Numbered from the stretch's first letter, positions 43,179-52,860 are shown. The stretch: 64,000 bases of DNA from CAWBCI01 sp963787195 (GCA_963787195.1 CAWBCI010000020.1:1-64000); one strand, 5' to 3'. Notes: generated by a model not told the origin, from the letters alone. Translations and numbers: made by a program.

Positions 43179-44233
43179 TAATAAATTTCAAAATCTCCTC
43201 CGACCGTTTGTAAACTATCCAGACCGGATAGATCGCTTATAGACTTTGCCAGGATATTAATATTCCCGGAGATGTTACTGACCCCGGTCAAGCCATTTAG
43301 ATTGCTGATATCTTTACCATAAACCTTAACATTACCGTTAATTTCATTGCATGCCAGATAATCGGAATAAAAGTTGTCAATTTCGGTCTGGGATATAAAA
43401 TAGTAATTTCCAAACGGCAGACAGGGTAATGAAATACCGCTTGCATTTGCAATTTCCGGGGGATTATTACATCCGGCGGCATTTTCATATATGTTGACTG
43501 ATCCTCCCGGATTCATCAAATAATTTCCGATGCTTTGGGCGGCACAATCAGAGAGGGAAGAGTTGTAATAGATGTAGATGTTTTGTATTGATGATGCGCT
43601 GATATTGTCAATGCCATCGAGACTTTCTAAAGAATCATTATTTTTTATAATAAGATCACCTCCCACAAATTTCAGGTTGGATAAGCCCGAGAGACTATTT
43701 AACAGAATGTTGTCGAATATAATTAGGCTGCCATTTATCGTATCCAGGTTTTCCAATCCGGTAAGGATTTCGAGACCATAATTCTGGTCGATGTTCAAAT
43801 CACCACCTATGTATGCCAGCTTATTCATGCCCGAAAAACTGCTATGGCCATCACATGTGGTAATATAGAAATCTCCACCGATAGAAATTAGATTATCCAG
43901 GCCGGAAAAGCTGTCAAGTGCAAAATTATAACCTACATCCAATTCGCCTCCCACCTGTGTTATCCCTTGAAGACCTGTTAAATTGTGCAAAGAGTTGCAA
44001 AATTGAATTTGGAGATCTCCACCTACTGAGGTCAGGACATTTAATCCATTCAAATTGCTTATATCATCTCCGCTTATATAGAGACTGCCTTCAATCTCTG
44101 TACAGTTTGGATGATAAATTTGAAAATTATTGATCTGGGCCTGGTGGGTAATATGAATGCCTTCAGGTAAGCAAGACTGGCTCATTCCGTGTATCCAGCT
44201 TAAAATGCTAATAATAACGAAAACTTTTTTCAT
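43148..44233 (-). CDS. N-terminal half of a leucine-rich T9SS protein (frame-shifted)
   Basis: 361 residues: signal peptide 'MKKVFVIISILSWIHGMSQ', then repeats of the type 'LSGLDSLQTVGGDFEIYYC' with periodic GL-x-x-L-x-x-[IV]-GG. It ends in 'DALPVFQT', while the other frame continues 'RCLTGFSNLSDLNYVGGSL'. Joined, it reads 'CDALTGFSNL', so one base seems lost near 43165-43178. The full protein would be ~680 residues and exported by the type IX system, probably as a surface adhesin. Confidence 0.72.
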   Translation of the reverse strand: MKKVFVIISILSWIHGMSQSCLPEGIHITHQAQINNFQIYHPNCTEIEGSLYISGDDISNLNGLNVLTSVGGDLQIQFCNSLHNLTGLQGITQVGGELDVGYNFALDSFSGLDNLISIGGDFYITTCDGHSSFSGMNKLAYIGGDLNIDQNYGLEILTGLENLDTINGSLIIFDNILLNSLSGLSNLKFVGGDLIIKNNDSLESLDGIDNISASSIQNIYIYYNSSLSDCAAQSIGNYLMNPGGSVNIYENAAGCNNPPEIANASGISLPCLPFGNYYFISQTEIDNFYSDYLACNEINGNVKVYGKDISNLNGLTGVSNISGNINILAKSISDLSGLDSLQTVGGDFEIYYCDALPVFQT

Positions 44234-44690
44234 AAAACTAATTTGGTTGATTAATTAAGCATAGGTCCATCGAACTTTATAAACGTATAATTTTTAATAA
44301 ATTCACTCTGAAAATATTAAATTCTGCAGTTTCTGTGCTTATGGCACTATTTAATCCAGCAAATTTCATATGATAAATTTGAGAATAATAAATAAGATTT
44401 CCTAACAGAAAATTAAATTAAAATTTAGACTGTAAGGTTTAGAGTTGATGTATAATGGTAAATGGGGATAAAATTCTGATATCTTAATTATAAAATTATC
44501 AGTCACTCTCTGACAAAACAAAACAGCAATAATTAATATATTTCATTCAAAATTCTGAAATCTGATATCTTCAAATCTTTCCTCTCCGTTCCCCATTTCG
44601 TAATATCGTGATATCGCTACATCGCTATATCGTTACATCAAAAACCCTTATCTTAGGCCTTGAAAATTTTTAGTACAGATTACAGTCACC
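44234..44690. other. 457-bp gene-free spacer with octamer repeat
   Basis: AT-rich spacer between divergently oriented genes (LRR protein leftward, GT2 rightward). It holds an 8-bp tandem repeat at 44603-44639 (ATATCGTG-ATATCGCT-ACATCGCT-ATATCGTT-ACATC). I see no ORF, RNA gene or clear promoter. Confidence 0.6.
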
Positions 44691-45488
44691 ATGAAGATCT
44701 CCGTCATCACCCCTTCTTACAACCAGGCCGCTTTTATCGAGCGGACCATCCGGAGTGTCCTGGATCAGGATCCGGGTGTGGAACTGGAACTGATCGTGGT
44801 TGACGGGGGCTCAGGCGATGGGACTTTGCAGATCCTGGAAAACTACGGCGACCGGATCCGCTTCGTTTCGGAAAAGGACCGTGGCCAGGCCGATGCGGTG
44901 AATAAAGGGATTGCCATGGCTACAGGGGATGTGATCGGATGGCTGAATTCGGATGATCTCTATCTGCCGGGCTGCCTTGCGAGGGTGGCTGAATATTTTA
45001 AAAATAATTCAGATTGCCGCTGGCTTTATGGTAAATGCCGCATCATTGACGAAAATGACCGGGAGATACTGAAAGCCGTCACTTTTTATAAGAATATAAA
45101 TCTCAGGAAATTCAGTTTACGCAGCCTCCTGGCCGAAAACTACATCTCCCAGCCGGCCGTTTTTTTCCGTAAATCATTGTTTGACGAGGCCGGCCCGCTT
45201 GATCTGGGACTGCATTATACCATGGATTATGACCTGTGGCTGCGCTTTGCCGGGATTAGCCCTGCATGTGTACTGAACGAATATCTTTCCGCTTTCCGGA
45301 GGCATGGTACATCCAAAAGTGAAACAGGTTTTAAGGAACAGTTCCGGGAAGAATACAAGGTTGCTGAACGTTATGGTCCGGACCGCTTCATCCGGATTGT
45401 CCATCAATTTAATATCCAAAAAATAATTACTTCCTACAGGCTTATAGGATTTTTAAATCCTTTACTGCGGGGATTCAGGAGGTGGTAA
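44691..45488 (+). CDS. Family 2 glycosyltransferase
   Basis: A 265-residue GT2: 'ISVITPSYNQAAFIERTIRSVL', 'LIVVDGGSGDGTLQILENYGD', 'IGWLNSDDLYLPGCLARVAEYF' (D-D metal motif) and 'QPAVFFRKSLFDEAGPLD'. It is noticeably GC-richer than the 23-38 kb locus. It overlaps the convergent DUF2304 gene by 27 bp. Probably adds a sugar to a lipid-linked or protein glycan; the acceptor is unknown. Confidence 0.85.
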   Translation: MKISVITPSYNQAAFIERTIRSVLDQDPGVELELIVVDGGSGDGTLQILENYGDRIRFVSEKDRGQADAVNKGIAMATGDVIGWLNSDDLYLPGCLARVAEYFKNNSDCRWLYGKCRIIDENDREILKAVTFYKNINLRKFSLRSLLAENYISQPAVFFRKSLFDEAGPLDLGLHYTMDYDLWLRFAGISPACVLNEYLSAFRRHGTSKSETGFKEQFREEYKVAERYGPDRFIRIVHQFNIQKIITSYRLIGFLNPLLRGFRRW

Positions 45489-45911
45489 GATTGTGTTTTC
45501 ATTTCCACTGGCTTTATCCTTTTCCTGGGCTTCCCTAAGTTTCTTAACTTCCATCTTGAGTATTCCGATCTCCTGCGCCAGGGTCAGGTTCCTGTCGGTA
45601 AGACGGGATATGATACTGGAAAAATTGATCAGGATCAGAAATATGGCCAATAACAATATGAGAAAGAGGGCTGCTGGCGGATAAGCTATCCCGACCATCT
45701 TTGAAAAATATTCCAGGCCGTTCCGCCAAACAGAGAAAAAGATAAAAACGATGCTGAAAAACAACCACAAGAGACTATATTCTTCTTTGATACGCTTATT
45801 CCTGACCAGGTATAGTATGTAGATGAACAGGCCTATACTTGCCGCGATGGCGATGTATTGGGTCTTCTGGATATTGCTTGCGATGGAACTGATATTTTCA
45901 TTCATTTTCAA
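45462..45911 (-). CDS. DUF2304 membrane protein
   Basis: A 149-residue protein with three hydrophobic segments ('YIAIAASIGLFIYILYLVR', 'EYSLLWLFFSIVFIFFSVWR', 'ALFLILLLAIFLILINF') and then a coiled-coil C-terminus ('LAQEIGILKMEVKKLREAQ'). This is the DUF2304 layout. Such genes often follow a GT2 dolichol-phosphate-type glycosyltransferase, as here, with 14 bp overlap, suggesting an accessory subunit in lipid-linked sugar synthesis. Confidence 0.78.
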   Translation of the reverse strand: MKMNENISSIASNIQKTQYIAIAASIGLFIYILYLVRNKRIKEEYSLLWLFFSIVFIFFSVWRNGLEYFSKMVGIAYPPAALFLILLLAIFLILINFSSIISRLTDRNLTLAQEIGILKMEVKKLREAQEKDKASGNENTILPPPESPQ

Positions 45912-46614
45912 ATGTTTTAGACCGGATGGATGCCATGAACATCGACAGCAGGACCTTGACCATATAATAGGGCCCTTTGGTCAGTGGGATGGAAGAAAGC
46001 CCGCCCTGTCGTTCTATCATCTGAGTGAAGACTTCCTTCATCTGGAAGCCATTCTTTCCGAGCATTATCACTACTTCGGGCTCAGGATAATCGGAGGGGT
46101 AATTCTCGGCCAGGAACTCTATAGCTTTGCGGTTGAATGCCCGGAAACCGGAAGTATGATCGGTGATCCGCTGGTGTATGAATAAGTAGCTGAAGATCTC
46201 AAATATCTTTATCCCGATTCTCCGGCTTGCACTCGATTTGAATCCATTATGCTTTTTATTAAAACGTGAACCAATGGCTACATCAGCCTCCTGACTAATC
46301 ACCAGATCGAGTAATTTGGGGATTTCTTCCACCTGGTGCTGCCCGTCCCCGTCGAATTGCACCGCATAGTCATAATCATTTGCAAGGGCATATTTGAACC
46401 CGGTTTGCACTCCACCTCCTATTCCCAGGTTAAAGGGCAGATTGATCACGGTAGCCAGCCCGCTCTCAGCTGCGATCTGACTTGTGTTGTCGCCAGATGC
46501 ATCGTTCACCACCAAAAGCTCCCATTCATGGCTTTGCGCAGCCAGGTTCCGGAGGACATCCCCGATATTCTCTTCTTCATTGTAAGCTGGGATAATGATG
46601 AGTATCTTATGCAT
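45898..46614 (-). CDS. Polyprenyl-phosphate glycosyltransferase (GT2)
   Basis: A 238-residue GT2: 'KILIIIPAYNEEENIGDVLRNL', 'LLVVNDASGDNTSQIAAE', 'AVQFDGDGQHQVEEIPKLLD' (DGD-type metal motif), 'RITDHTSGFRAFNRKAIEFL' (key 'DHTSGFRAFNRKA'). It resembles dolichol/undecaprenyl-phosphate sugar synthases. It is coupled to DUF2304 and is followed 14 bp upstream by the GT-C/TPR gene, so the three probably act together to move sugars across the membrane. Confidence 0.85.
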   Translation of the reverse strand: MHKILIIIPAYNEEENIGDVLRNLAAQSHEWELLVVNDASGDNTSQIAAESGLATVINLPFNLGIGGGVQTGFKYALANDYDYAVQFDGDGQHQVEEIPKLLDLVISQEADVAIGSRFNKKHNGFKSSASRRIGIKIFEIFSYLFIHQRITDHTSGFRAFNRKAIEFLAENYPSDYPEPEVVIMLGKNGFQMKEVFTQMIERQGGLSSIPLTKGPYYMVKVLLSMFMASIRSKTFENE

Positions 46615-46628
46615 GAGCTTTTTTTAGC

Positions 46629-48647
46629 TTACTTTTTACAGTATTTGGCATAAAGGCCGGCTGCCTGCTTGTAACCCTTTTGTGCGGCTATACTCCAGTC
46701 TTCACAGCCTCCTGCGAAATCATTCGTTCCGAAATATCTGGCAAAACCCCTGTTATAGTATGCCTGGCCAAAATCCGGATGGATGGAGATGGAAGTTGTA
46801 TAATTTCCTATGGCTTCCTCATAACGCTTTAGGGAATATAGGGAAACCCCTTTACCGTTATAGTAAAGATAGTTTTTTGGCTCCAGGCGGATAGCAATGT
46901 CGAAATCAGCAAGAGATTCTTCGTATTTATACAACCCGGCTTTGGAGAGTCCCCTGTTGAAATAGGCCAGTGCATATTTGGGGTCAAGTTCCACCGACTT
47001 GTTGTAATCACTTATCGCATCTTTATAATTGCCCATGCTCCTTTCGGCATTTCCGCGGTTATAGAAAAGGATAGGATCATCAGGGATATATTTATGCGCT
47101 ATATTATAATCCTTTATAGCGTCTTTATACCTTCTCATTTTAGCTTTGACAAAACCCCGGTTAAAATAGGCCAGGTCATAATCCGGTTTCAGATCAATAG
47201 CCTGGTCATAATCTTTCAGGGCTGCATCATAATTCTTCATATCCTTATAAACATTCCCCCGGTTAAAATATGCCATGCTGAAATTCGGCAGCAATTTTAT
47301 CGCTGTATTCAGAGCTATAAGCGCCTGGTTATTTTGTTTCAGGTTAGAATAGGCAATGCCTTTCCAAATCCATGGCCTGGCTTTCAGTGGTGATTTCTCC
47401 GTAGCATCGCTCCAAAGGGCCAGGTCGCTCCGCCATACTTTGTTCCGGGCAAAGGAAGCGCCGGTGTATACAATGACCAGCAAAGCAAGTAAAATGCCGG
47501 CAATTGGAGTTTTCCGCAATTTTTTAGCTGGAATTTTATATGCAATGCTCACCAGGATCAGGAAAAATCCGAAAGAAGGCAGATATAAGCGGTGTTCAAA
47601 AATGAAATCCTTTATTGGGATGAACGTCGATTCAACGGATAATGCAAGGAAAAACCAGAATATGCCGAAAGAGATCAGGCGGTCGCGGCGGAACATATAA
47701 ACACCCAGTGAAATCAATCCCAGAATAAATGCGAGACTGAAAAGTTGTTTTAAACCCCAAAGGCTGAAGGCAGGTGCTATATCGTGGTCAAGGTTCTGGT
47801 TTATGGGAAGAATAAGCAGTTGAACATACTTCACCATGACTTTAAATTCGGTGAAGAGGTAGATATCCCTGGGGATTTCCTGACTTTCACGGGGCAGCCC
47901 TTTGACAATCAGGGCCAGGGCAATTGCAAAAAAGCTGAGGGCTGAATAAGTTATGATGTATTTTTTATAAAGCTTTCCTTCTTTATCCCTGATAAAGAAA
48001 AATTCAGCCATAAGGAGCGCCAGGGGCAGCGTCACAGCAATCTGTTTGGAAAGAATGGCCAGGATAAATGAAATAAAGGTTCCGGCATAAAAGGGAAGGG
48101 CCTCTTTCAGGCTGCCTGTCTTTGAACTTTGAAGCATACGTCCTTTCAGGTAGAAAAAAACGGATAACATATAAAACAGGGCGGCCAAAGAAGTGATGCG
48201 CTGTATTGTATAAGTGACTGCCTGGGTTTGAATAGGATGGGCCAGGAAGAGCAATGAGATCAGCAATGCCGCGATTTCCTTATTCTTTTTAATGGGATGC
48301 TCGTTCTTAATCTGGTCCGATGATAAAATTTGCAGGGAAAGAAAGTAGACGACAACTCCGCTCAGTATGTGTATGATCAGGTTAACAATATGATATCCTA
48401 CCACATCAGTGCCTCCTAACCAATAATTTATCGCGAGCGTGAGCATCGGTATAGGGCGGCTGTTGATATTGATCCAGGTGGATAAATGCCCGAAATATGC
48501 AAAGCTATGCAGCCTGGTTTTCTGTATGATATGATAGAGGTCATCAAACTCAAAAGGGTAGTGGAAGATATTCGAATAAGCTAATAGGGAAACAACAATC
48601 ATTAATCCGAATGCGATATACCTGAAGGGTAATTTGGTCAGTTTCAT
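46629..48647 (-). CDS. GT-C-type membrane protein with TPR repeats (TMTC-like)
   Basis: A 672-residue protein. About ten transmembrane segments fill the first ~420 residues. They include an extracytoplasmic 'FEFDDLYHII' with paired acidic residues like the GT-C active site, and 'INSRPIPMLTLAINYWLGG'. Five or six TPR units follow ('AYFNRGNVYKDMKNYDAALKDYDQAIDLKPD', key 'YFNRGNVYKDMKNYDAALKDY'). The layout matches TMTC-type O-mannosyltransferase relatives, which use a polyprenyl-linked sugar. The neighbouring polyprenyl-phosphate glycosyltransferase would make that donor. The acceptor is unknown, perhaps protein. Confidence 0.78.
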   Translation of the reverse strand: MKLTKLPFRYIAFGLMIVVSLLAYSNIFHYPFEFDDLYHIIQKTRLHSFAYFGHLSTWININSRPIPMLTLAINYWLGGTDVVGYHIVNLIIHILSGVVVYFLSLQILSSDQIKNEHPIKKNKEIAALLISLLFLAHPIQTQAVTYTIQRITSLAALFYMLSVFFYLKGRMLQSSKTGSLKEALPFYAGTFISFILAILSKQIAVTLPLALLMAEFFFIRDKEGKLYKKYIITYSALSFFAIALALIVKGLPRESQEIPRDIYLFTEFKVMVKYVQLLILPINQNLDHDIAPAFSLWGLKQLFSLAFILGLISLGVYMFRRDRLISFGIFWFFLALSVESTFIPIKDFIFEHRLYLPSFGFFLILVSIAYKIPAKKLRKTPIAGILLALLVIVYTGASFARNKVWRSDLALWSDATEKSPLKARPWIWKGIAYSNLKQNNQALIALNTAIKLLPNFSMAYFNRGNVYKDMKNYDAALKDYDQAIDLKPDYDLAYFNRGFVKAKMRRYKDAIKDYNIAHKYIPDDPILFYNRGNAERSMGNYKDAISDYNKSVELDPKYALAYFNRGLSKAGLYKYEESLADFDIAIRLEPKNYLYYNGKGVSLYSLKRYEEAIGNYTTSISIHPDFGQAYYNRGFARYFGTNDFAGGCEDWSIAAQKGYKQAAGLYAKYCKK

Positions 48648-48751
48648 GTAATGGAGCTTAAATGAAAAAGTTAAGGTTGATTGGCTATTCCTTAATATTG
48701 AAACAAGCCCAAAAGTACGAAAATAGATGAATAATGTAAAGAAGGCGGGAA

Positions 48752-49921
48752 TTATTGAAGGGAAGTCTTAGCCGATTTCACGCCGCTCAGTGATTTCTGA
48801 CTGATAAGCGGGTTGGCATATATTTCCAGAAGCTGTATCCTTAATTCGGGACCCAGTTCAGGATATAATTTTATTTTTTGATCGATATAATTCTGAAAGG
48901 AGATTTTTTCCTCTTCGGAATAATGCCTGTTATCAGACTGAATACCTTTCAGCAGGTCATATGCTATATAATTCAGGGGCCAGAGTTTGTAATTGGAAAT
49001 GATCTGCCGGTCGATCAAGCTTGCCAGAGTATCAAATTGCTCGGAGGGTGGATGGGAGGCTGCTTCGGAAATCTCTGCATCCAGCGGATGTCCAACATGA
49101 AAATGTATACGGCCTTTGGGATTGACTATACCGGCCAATACACTCTGGGAGTCTTCATCCGGACCTTTTTCATAGGGTTTATCCTTCGACAGGCAAAGTT
49201 CCCGGGCTTTCAGAATATCGCAGGGTTCGTATTCATAGGAGATGCTGTATGGCACTATATTCAGTTCCCGGATATTCTCTTCAAAAGAAAGATCTCTGCC
49301 GTAGAGTGAGAGCATTTTCAATACAGCCGGATCGGTCCTGTCGGCCCCGTCTTTTGTCCTGCCAGCTCTCTGGGCTATCCAGATCGAATTCTTTTTCTCT
49401 TTCAGGGCATAGCGTATGTATTCCGATAAATGAAGGGAGTTCCGCAGCCTGTCCCTATTGCCTCCGTTGCGGTAAACCACGAACATGCGGTTTATTTTCC
49501 CGATATCAACCACAAGCTGCGAAGTCATCAGATTACTTCCGAAAGTGATTTCGGAGGTGTCAAAGCCGTTTTCTACGAGGAGGATCTGAAGGATGGCCGA
49601 ATCCAGCAAAATATCACGGTGATTGGAAATAAAGGCATAGGCCTGGCCGGTACGGATATGATCAAATCCTTCAAAAGTCAGCCCATCGGAACTCTTCCGG
49701 ATAATGCTCCTGATCACCTTATGCATGATTCTTTTCTGAAAATCCATGGAAGAATGAATGTTCAGCATAAATTCCCTCATGCCTTCTATGGTTTCTTCGG
49801 GGAAGAGATACCTGATTACATCCGGGAAATTAGGATGTGCGGCGATCCTGCGGAGGGCGGGGTTTATCTCTTCGTCATAATAAGGTCTGATATCGTCGAA
49901 TATCTCAGGATTGAATTCCAT
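48752..49921 (-). CDS. PlsB/PlsC-type glycerolipid acyltransferase
   Basis: A 389-residue protein carrying the acyltransferase motif 'FISNHRDILLDSAIL', 'FVVYRNGGNRDRLRNSLHL' and 'IWIAQRAGRTKDGADRTDP' (acyl-CoA/phosphate binding motifs). No transmembrane helix is obvious. It resembles the larger 1-acylglycerol-3-phosphate or glycerol-3-phosphate acyltransferases of Bacteroidota, and would make phospholipid precursors. It seems monocistronic. Confidence 0.8.
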   Translation of the reverse strand: MEFNPEIFDDIRPYYDEEINPALRRIAAHPNFPDVIRYLFPEETIEGMREFMLNIHSSMDFQKRIMHKVIRSIIRKSSDGLTFEGFDHIRTGQAYAFISNHRDILLDSAILQILLVENGFDTSEITFGSNLMTSQLVVDIGKINRMFVVYRNGGNRDRLRNSLHLSEYIRYALKEKKNSIWIAQRAGRTKDGADRTDPAVLKMLSLYGRDLSFEENIRELNIVPYSISYEYEPCDILKARELCLSKDKPYEKGPDEDSQSVLAGIVNPKGRIHFHVGHPLDAEISEAASHPPSEQFDTLASLIDRQIISNYKLWPLNYIAYDLLKGIQSDNRHYSEEEKISFQNYIDQKIKLYPELGPELRIQLLEIYANPLISQKSLSGVKSAKTSLQ

Positions 49922-50009
49922 TTAAGGTCGGTTCTCCTTTTTTGAAGTTTGCAAAATTAGGAAAATACCGATAAAAAATACCATTTAGTTGAAGAATACC
50001 ATTTCAGTG

Positions 50010-50645
50010 TTAACTATATTTCTTCTTCCATTCAGCGTATTGTTTCTTTTCAATAGTTTTCATGACTTTGTAAATTGCTCCGGCCCAGTAATTCCGGAAG
50101 CCTATTCCACCGGCTTTAGCGCTCATTTTCTGGGTCAGCAGCACTTGCTTACTTGCAAAATCAAAAAAGGTAACCCACATATCAGCCATTTGAGAAGGTT
50201 TATCAAATTTTTCCATGATGAAAACGAGGCCTATTCCTTCTGATTCTTCAGGTTTATATTGTTTGATGATAGCCTGTATTCCCGCTTCATCCAGATCATA
50301 TTTTGCATTCGTTTCCAGTACCATCTTATCCGGATCAGCGACATCATTCCGTTTACTGACTACACTTAAGTCGATAGTTACGTCAGTTTTGGAGAAGAAT
50401 TTGCCGAGGGTGTATTTCTGTGACTCATTTATTATTAGATCATTCATTGATGGGATCTGACGGCTAAAGATATCTTTCGGATCGGTAAATCCCTCGGGGC
50501 CTATCAGTCGGATTTCCGAAAAGTCGAGCCCAAGCCAGGTGATCTTATCGATCTTGAATATGTCAGCAGTAGTATGACTGGCCTGGCCAAAGGAAGTGAG
50601 TGTACATAAAATAATAGCTAGGCTGAAAATGAATTTTTTTTTCAT
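50010..50645 (-). CDS. Secreted conserved hypothetical protein
   Basis: A 211-residue protein with a clear signal peptide ending at 'TLTSFGQA'. The mature part has alpha/beta character ('VFIMEKFDKPSQMADMWVTFFDFASKQVLL', key 'MWVTFFDFASKQVLLTQK') and a Lys-rich C-terminus. I recognise no family with certainty; similar periplasmic proteins occur across Bacteroidota. It sits alone between the acyltransferase and the PaaK-like gene. Confidence 0.6.
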   Translation of the reverse strand: MKKKFIFSLAIILCTLTSFGQASHTTADIFKIDKITWLGLDFSEIRLIGPEGFTDPKDIFSRQIPSMNDLIINESQKYTLGKFFSKTDVTIDLSVVSKRNDVADPDKMVLETNAKYDLDEAGIQAIIKQYKPEESEGIGLVFIMEKFDKPSQMADMWVTFFDFASKQVLLTQKMSAKAGGIGFRNYWAGAIYKVMKTIEKKQYAEWKKKYS

Positions 50646-50699
50646 GGCGGAAGATTTTAATGGTTAATTATCATGCAAAGATAATATCGGAAAGTAGCT

Positions 50700-51998
50700 T
50701 TATTTACTTCTTTTATCAATGAATTTTACTTCTTTCCGGGCGCCTTCGGGATGTATCAGCTCGGCTATATAGTCCATGGGCTCAAAAACGATTTGCGGGG
50801 CCACCCGGAGTTTGGCCCGGAAATGGTCTTTCACCTGTTTTTCGAAATCCCCGTGAAGGTTTTTTCCGCCAATATGTATCAGGATTTCATCTGTTCCAAT
50901 TGAATTTGTATAGACTTCTACCACATAATCCTCCACATTTTCGATATTATCCAAAATGTCGTAAAGGGCAGGCGGATAAAGGGTTGTTCCCTTGTATTTG
51001 ATCATCTGTTTCTTCCGGCCGATGACCGGTCCAAGACGCATGGTGGTTCGGCCGCACTTGCAGGGTTCCGTATAATGACTGCAGACATCACCTGTACGAA
51101 AACGCAGCAGGGGCATGCCTTCCACTCCAAGGGTGGTGATCGTGACTTCCCCGGCTTCACTTTCAGCAACCGGCTGATCGTTCTCATCCAGGAATTCCAC
51201 GATGATAAGTTCAGGGTGATGATGTCCTCCGGTGCCGTGATGACATTCAGTAAAGGCCGTGGCCATTTCTGTCGAAGCATAGGTTGAATAAAGCCTGATG
51301 TCCCATTTCTCTTTGATACGGCTGCTCAGAGTGGTGAGCGAAAAGTCGGGATTTCTCAAGGGTTCACCTATGCAAACCGCTTTTTTAATACTTGATGAGC
51401 GATAATCTATGTCGTTTATTTCGGCATATTCTATGAGTTTGAGCAGGAAGGAAGGGACTGTAATGAAGGCGGTAGGATTGAAGCGTTTGATAGTATCCCA
51501 TTGCAGTTCGGGCATTCCGTTCCCGACGCGGATAATGCCGGCGCCCAGTTTTCTGACTCCCATAAAATAAGCTAAACCGGCCATAAAGCGCCTGTCGATG
51601 GTTGTCATGAGCTGGTAAATATCATCTTCCGTTCCGTCGGCACAGGCAAATGAGATGGCTTCGTTGTAGGCCAGGCGTTCCAGGTCCTTGTCGGTCATGG
51701 CGAAGGTTACAGGCTCGCCCAATGTTCCGGAAGTGGTGATATAGTCGATGATCTTGTTTTTCGGGACACAGATAAAATCTTCATTGCGGGTCTGCAGGTC
51801 GTCCTTGGTGGTGGGAGGGATGTTTTGCAGGTCTTCCAGACTTTGAATATCTTTTATTTGAATATTATTTTTCCTGAAATGTTCATGATAGAATTTTGAA
51901 TAATGATCAAGATAGGGCAGCAAGTCCCTGAGTTTTTCTTCCTGGAAGCGCTTTATTTCTTCCTTTGGGCGGGTTTCGATTGCCGGTATTTTTATCAT
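50700..51998 (-). CDS. PaaK-like adenylate-forming enzyme
   Basis: A 432-residue ANL-superfamily enzyme. The phosphate loop is 'ITTSGTLGEPVTF', the central motif 'LYSTYASTEMATAFTEC', and the hinge 'LRFRTGDVCSHYTEPCKCGR' includes a Cys cluster typical of phenylacetate-CoA ligase relatives. It would activate a carboxylic acid as adenylate and pass it to CoA or another thiol. No paa catabolic genes are near, so the natural acid is probably not phenylacetate. Confidence 0.82.
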   Translation of the reverse strand: MIKIPAIETRPKEEIKRFQEEKLRDLLPYLDHYSKFYHEHFRKNNIQIKDIQSLEDLQNIPPTTKDDLQTRNEDFICVPKNKIIDYITTSGTLGEPVTFAMTDKDLERLAYNEAISFACADGTEDDIYQLMTTIDRRFMAGLAYFMGVRKLGAGIIRVGNGMPELQWDTIKRFNPTAFITVPSFLLKLIEYAEINDIDYRSSSIKKAVCIGEPLRNPDFSLTTLSSRIKEKWDIRLYSTYASTEMATAFTECHHGTGGHHHPELIIVEFLDENDQPVAESEAGEVTITTLGVEGMPLLRFRTGDVCSHYTEPCKCGRTTMRLGPVIGRKKQMIKYKGTTLYPPALYDILDNIENVEDYVVEVYTNSIGTDEILIHIGGKNLHGDFEKQVKDHFRAKLRVAPQIVFEPMDYIAELIHPEGARKEVKFIDKRSK

Positions 51999-52065
51999 GA
52001 TTTAGCAGGAGTAACAATTGGTTGCTAAATTAAGAAAAGAAATGCGAATAGAAAGCTTAAGTTTA

Positions 52066-52098
52066 TAGTGTAGAGTGTAGAGTGTAGAGTGTAGAGTT
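52066..52098. repeat. Heptamer tandem repeat (TAGAGTG)
   Basis: About four 7-bp units of TAGAGTG in the spacer behind the PaaK-like gene. A second 7-bp satellite type, different in sequence from CAGTCAG. Confidence 0.85.
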
Positions 52099-52168
52099 GA
52101 AGTTAGGAAGTTATTAAGTTGAGAGACAGATCTGCATACTTTAAACTTTGAACAGGGAAAATCTCCAT

Positions 52169-52278
52169 CTTTGTGAAAACCTTTGTGGTTTCGTGATTTT
52201 GTGGCTAAGAGGGGCCCTTGCTCTTTGCTGAGGTTTGCTTTAGCCACAGAGGCTCAAAGGCTCCAAGGTTTCACAAAG
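52169..52278. repeat. 110-bp imperfect inverted repeat
   Basis: The left arm CTTTGTGAAAACCTTTGTGG... (52169-52208) pairs with the right arm ...CAAGGTTTCACAAAG (52240-52278), including CTTTGTGAAA/TTTCACAAAG and TGTGGCTAA/TTAGCCACA. It looks MITE-like; no coding capacity. Confidence 0.75.
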
Positions 52279-52280
52279 TC

Positions 52281-52304
52281 GTACCCCGACTATAGTGGGG
52301 GTAC
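52281..52304. repeat. Small hairpin GTACCCC...GGGGTAC
   Basis: GTACCCC at 52281 pairs with GGGGTAC ending at 52304 around a 10-base loop. Adjacent to the MITE-like inverted repeat. Confidence 0.6.
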
Positions 52305-52357
52305 GGGAAATTTTTAACGACTCAATTTCAATCCATTACAAAAATCAATTCGAAACA

Positions 52358-52560
52358 AAAAACCTTATTCTTCTTCCTTAAACCTTAATAGCAGAAAATC
52401 CCCCCGGAAAATCCAAGCTTATCTACCTTATTTGTAAGCATAGCAAACGATTACCACTGAGACACTAAGAACACTTAGGTTCACTAAGGGGAAAGATACA
52501 ATTAGAGAATCTTAGTGTTCCTGAGTGCCCTGAGTGCCTGAGTGGTTTTAAAGAAAGGGT
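52358..52560. repeat. Dispersed ~200-bp element, copy 1
   Basis: Starts 'AACCTTATTCTTCTTCC', has 'ACCACTGAGACACTAAGAAC' in the middle and ends '...CTGAGTGCCTGAGTGGTTTTAAAG'. The middle arm (52453-52475) and the end (52511-52547) are imperfect inverted repeats. Three more copies occur at 52861, 56057 and 58393. Confidence 0.85.
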
Positions 52561-52734
52561 CAACACTCCCACCAATTACCAATATTCATATAAAATCCCT
52601 GGATTATTTAATATTGCCTGCCAGATTATTAATCCCCTACAGGGAATTGGAATGGTTTTGGGGATATTTTTTCTACAATCATTAAACCGCTACGCGGTAT
52701 GGCAAAGTATCTAAATGTAAATGAAGATGGAAAT

Positions 52735-52808
52735 TTCATATCCCCCCTCCGTGGAACTCATAAATAATCTCCGTGGCCCTCGGTGAAATAATAAAAGAGT
52801 GGAAAGGT
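52735..52808. repeat. ~75-bp repeat, copy A
   Basis: Contains CCCCCTCCGTGGAACTCATA...AATAATAAAAGAGTGGAAA; nearly identical to the sequence at 56975-57049. Confidence 0.8.
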
Positions 52809-52860
52809 GATATGGTGATGTGATGATGTGATGATGTGATGATGTGATGTCTTTCGGGAT
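52806..52860. repeat. GTGATGTGAT satellite before element copy 2
   Basis: About five units of GTGATGTGAT-like sequence directly before element copy 2. A similar stretch precedes copy 3 (55993-56056), and a GTGATAAG variant precedes copy 4 (58317-58390). Confidence 0.8.
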
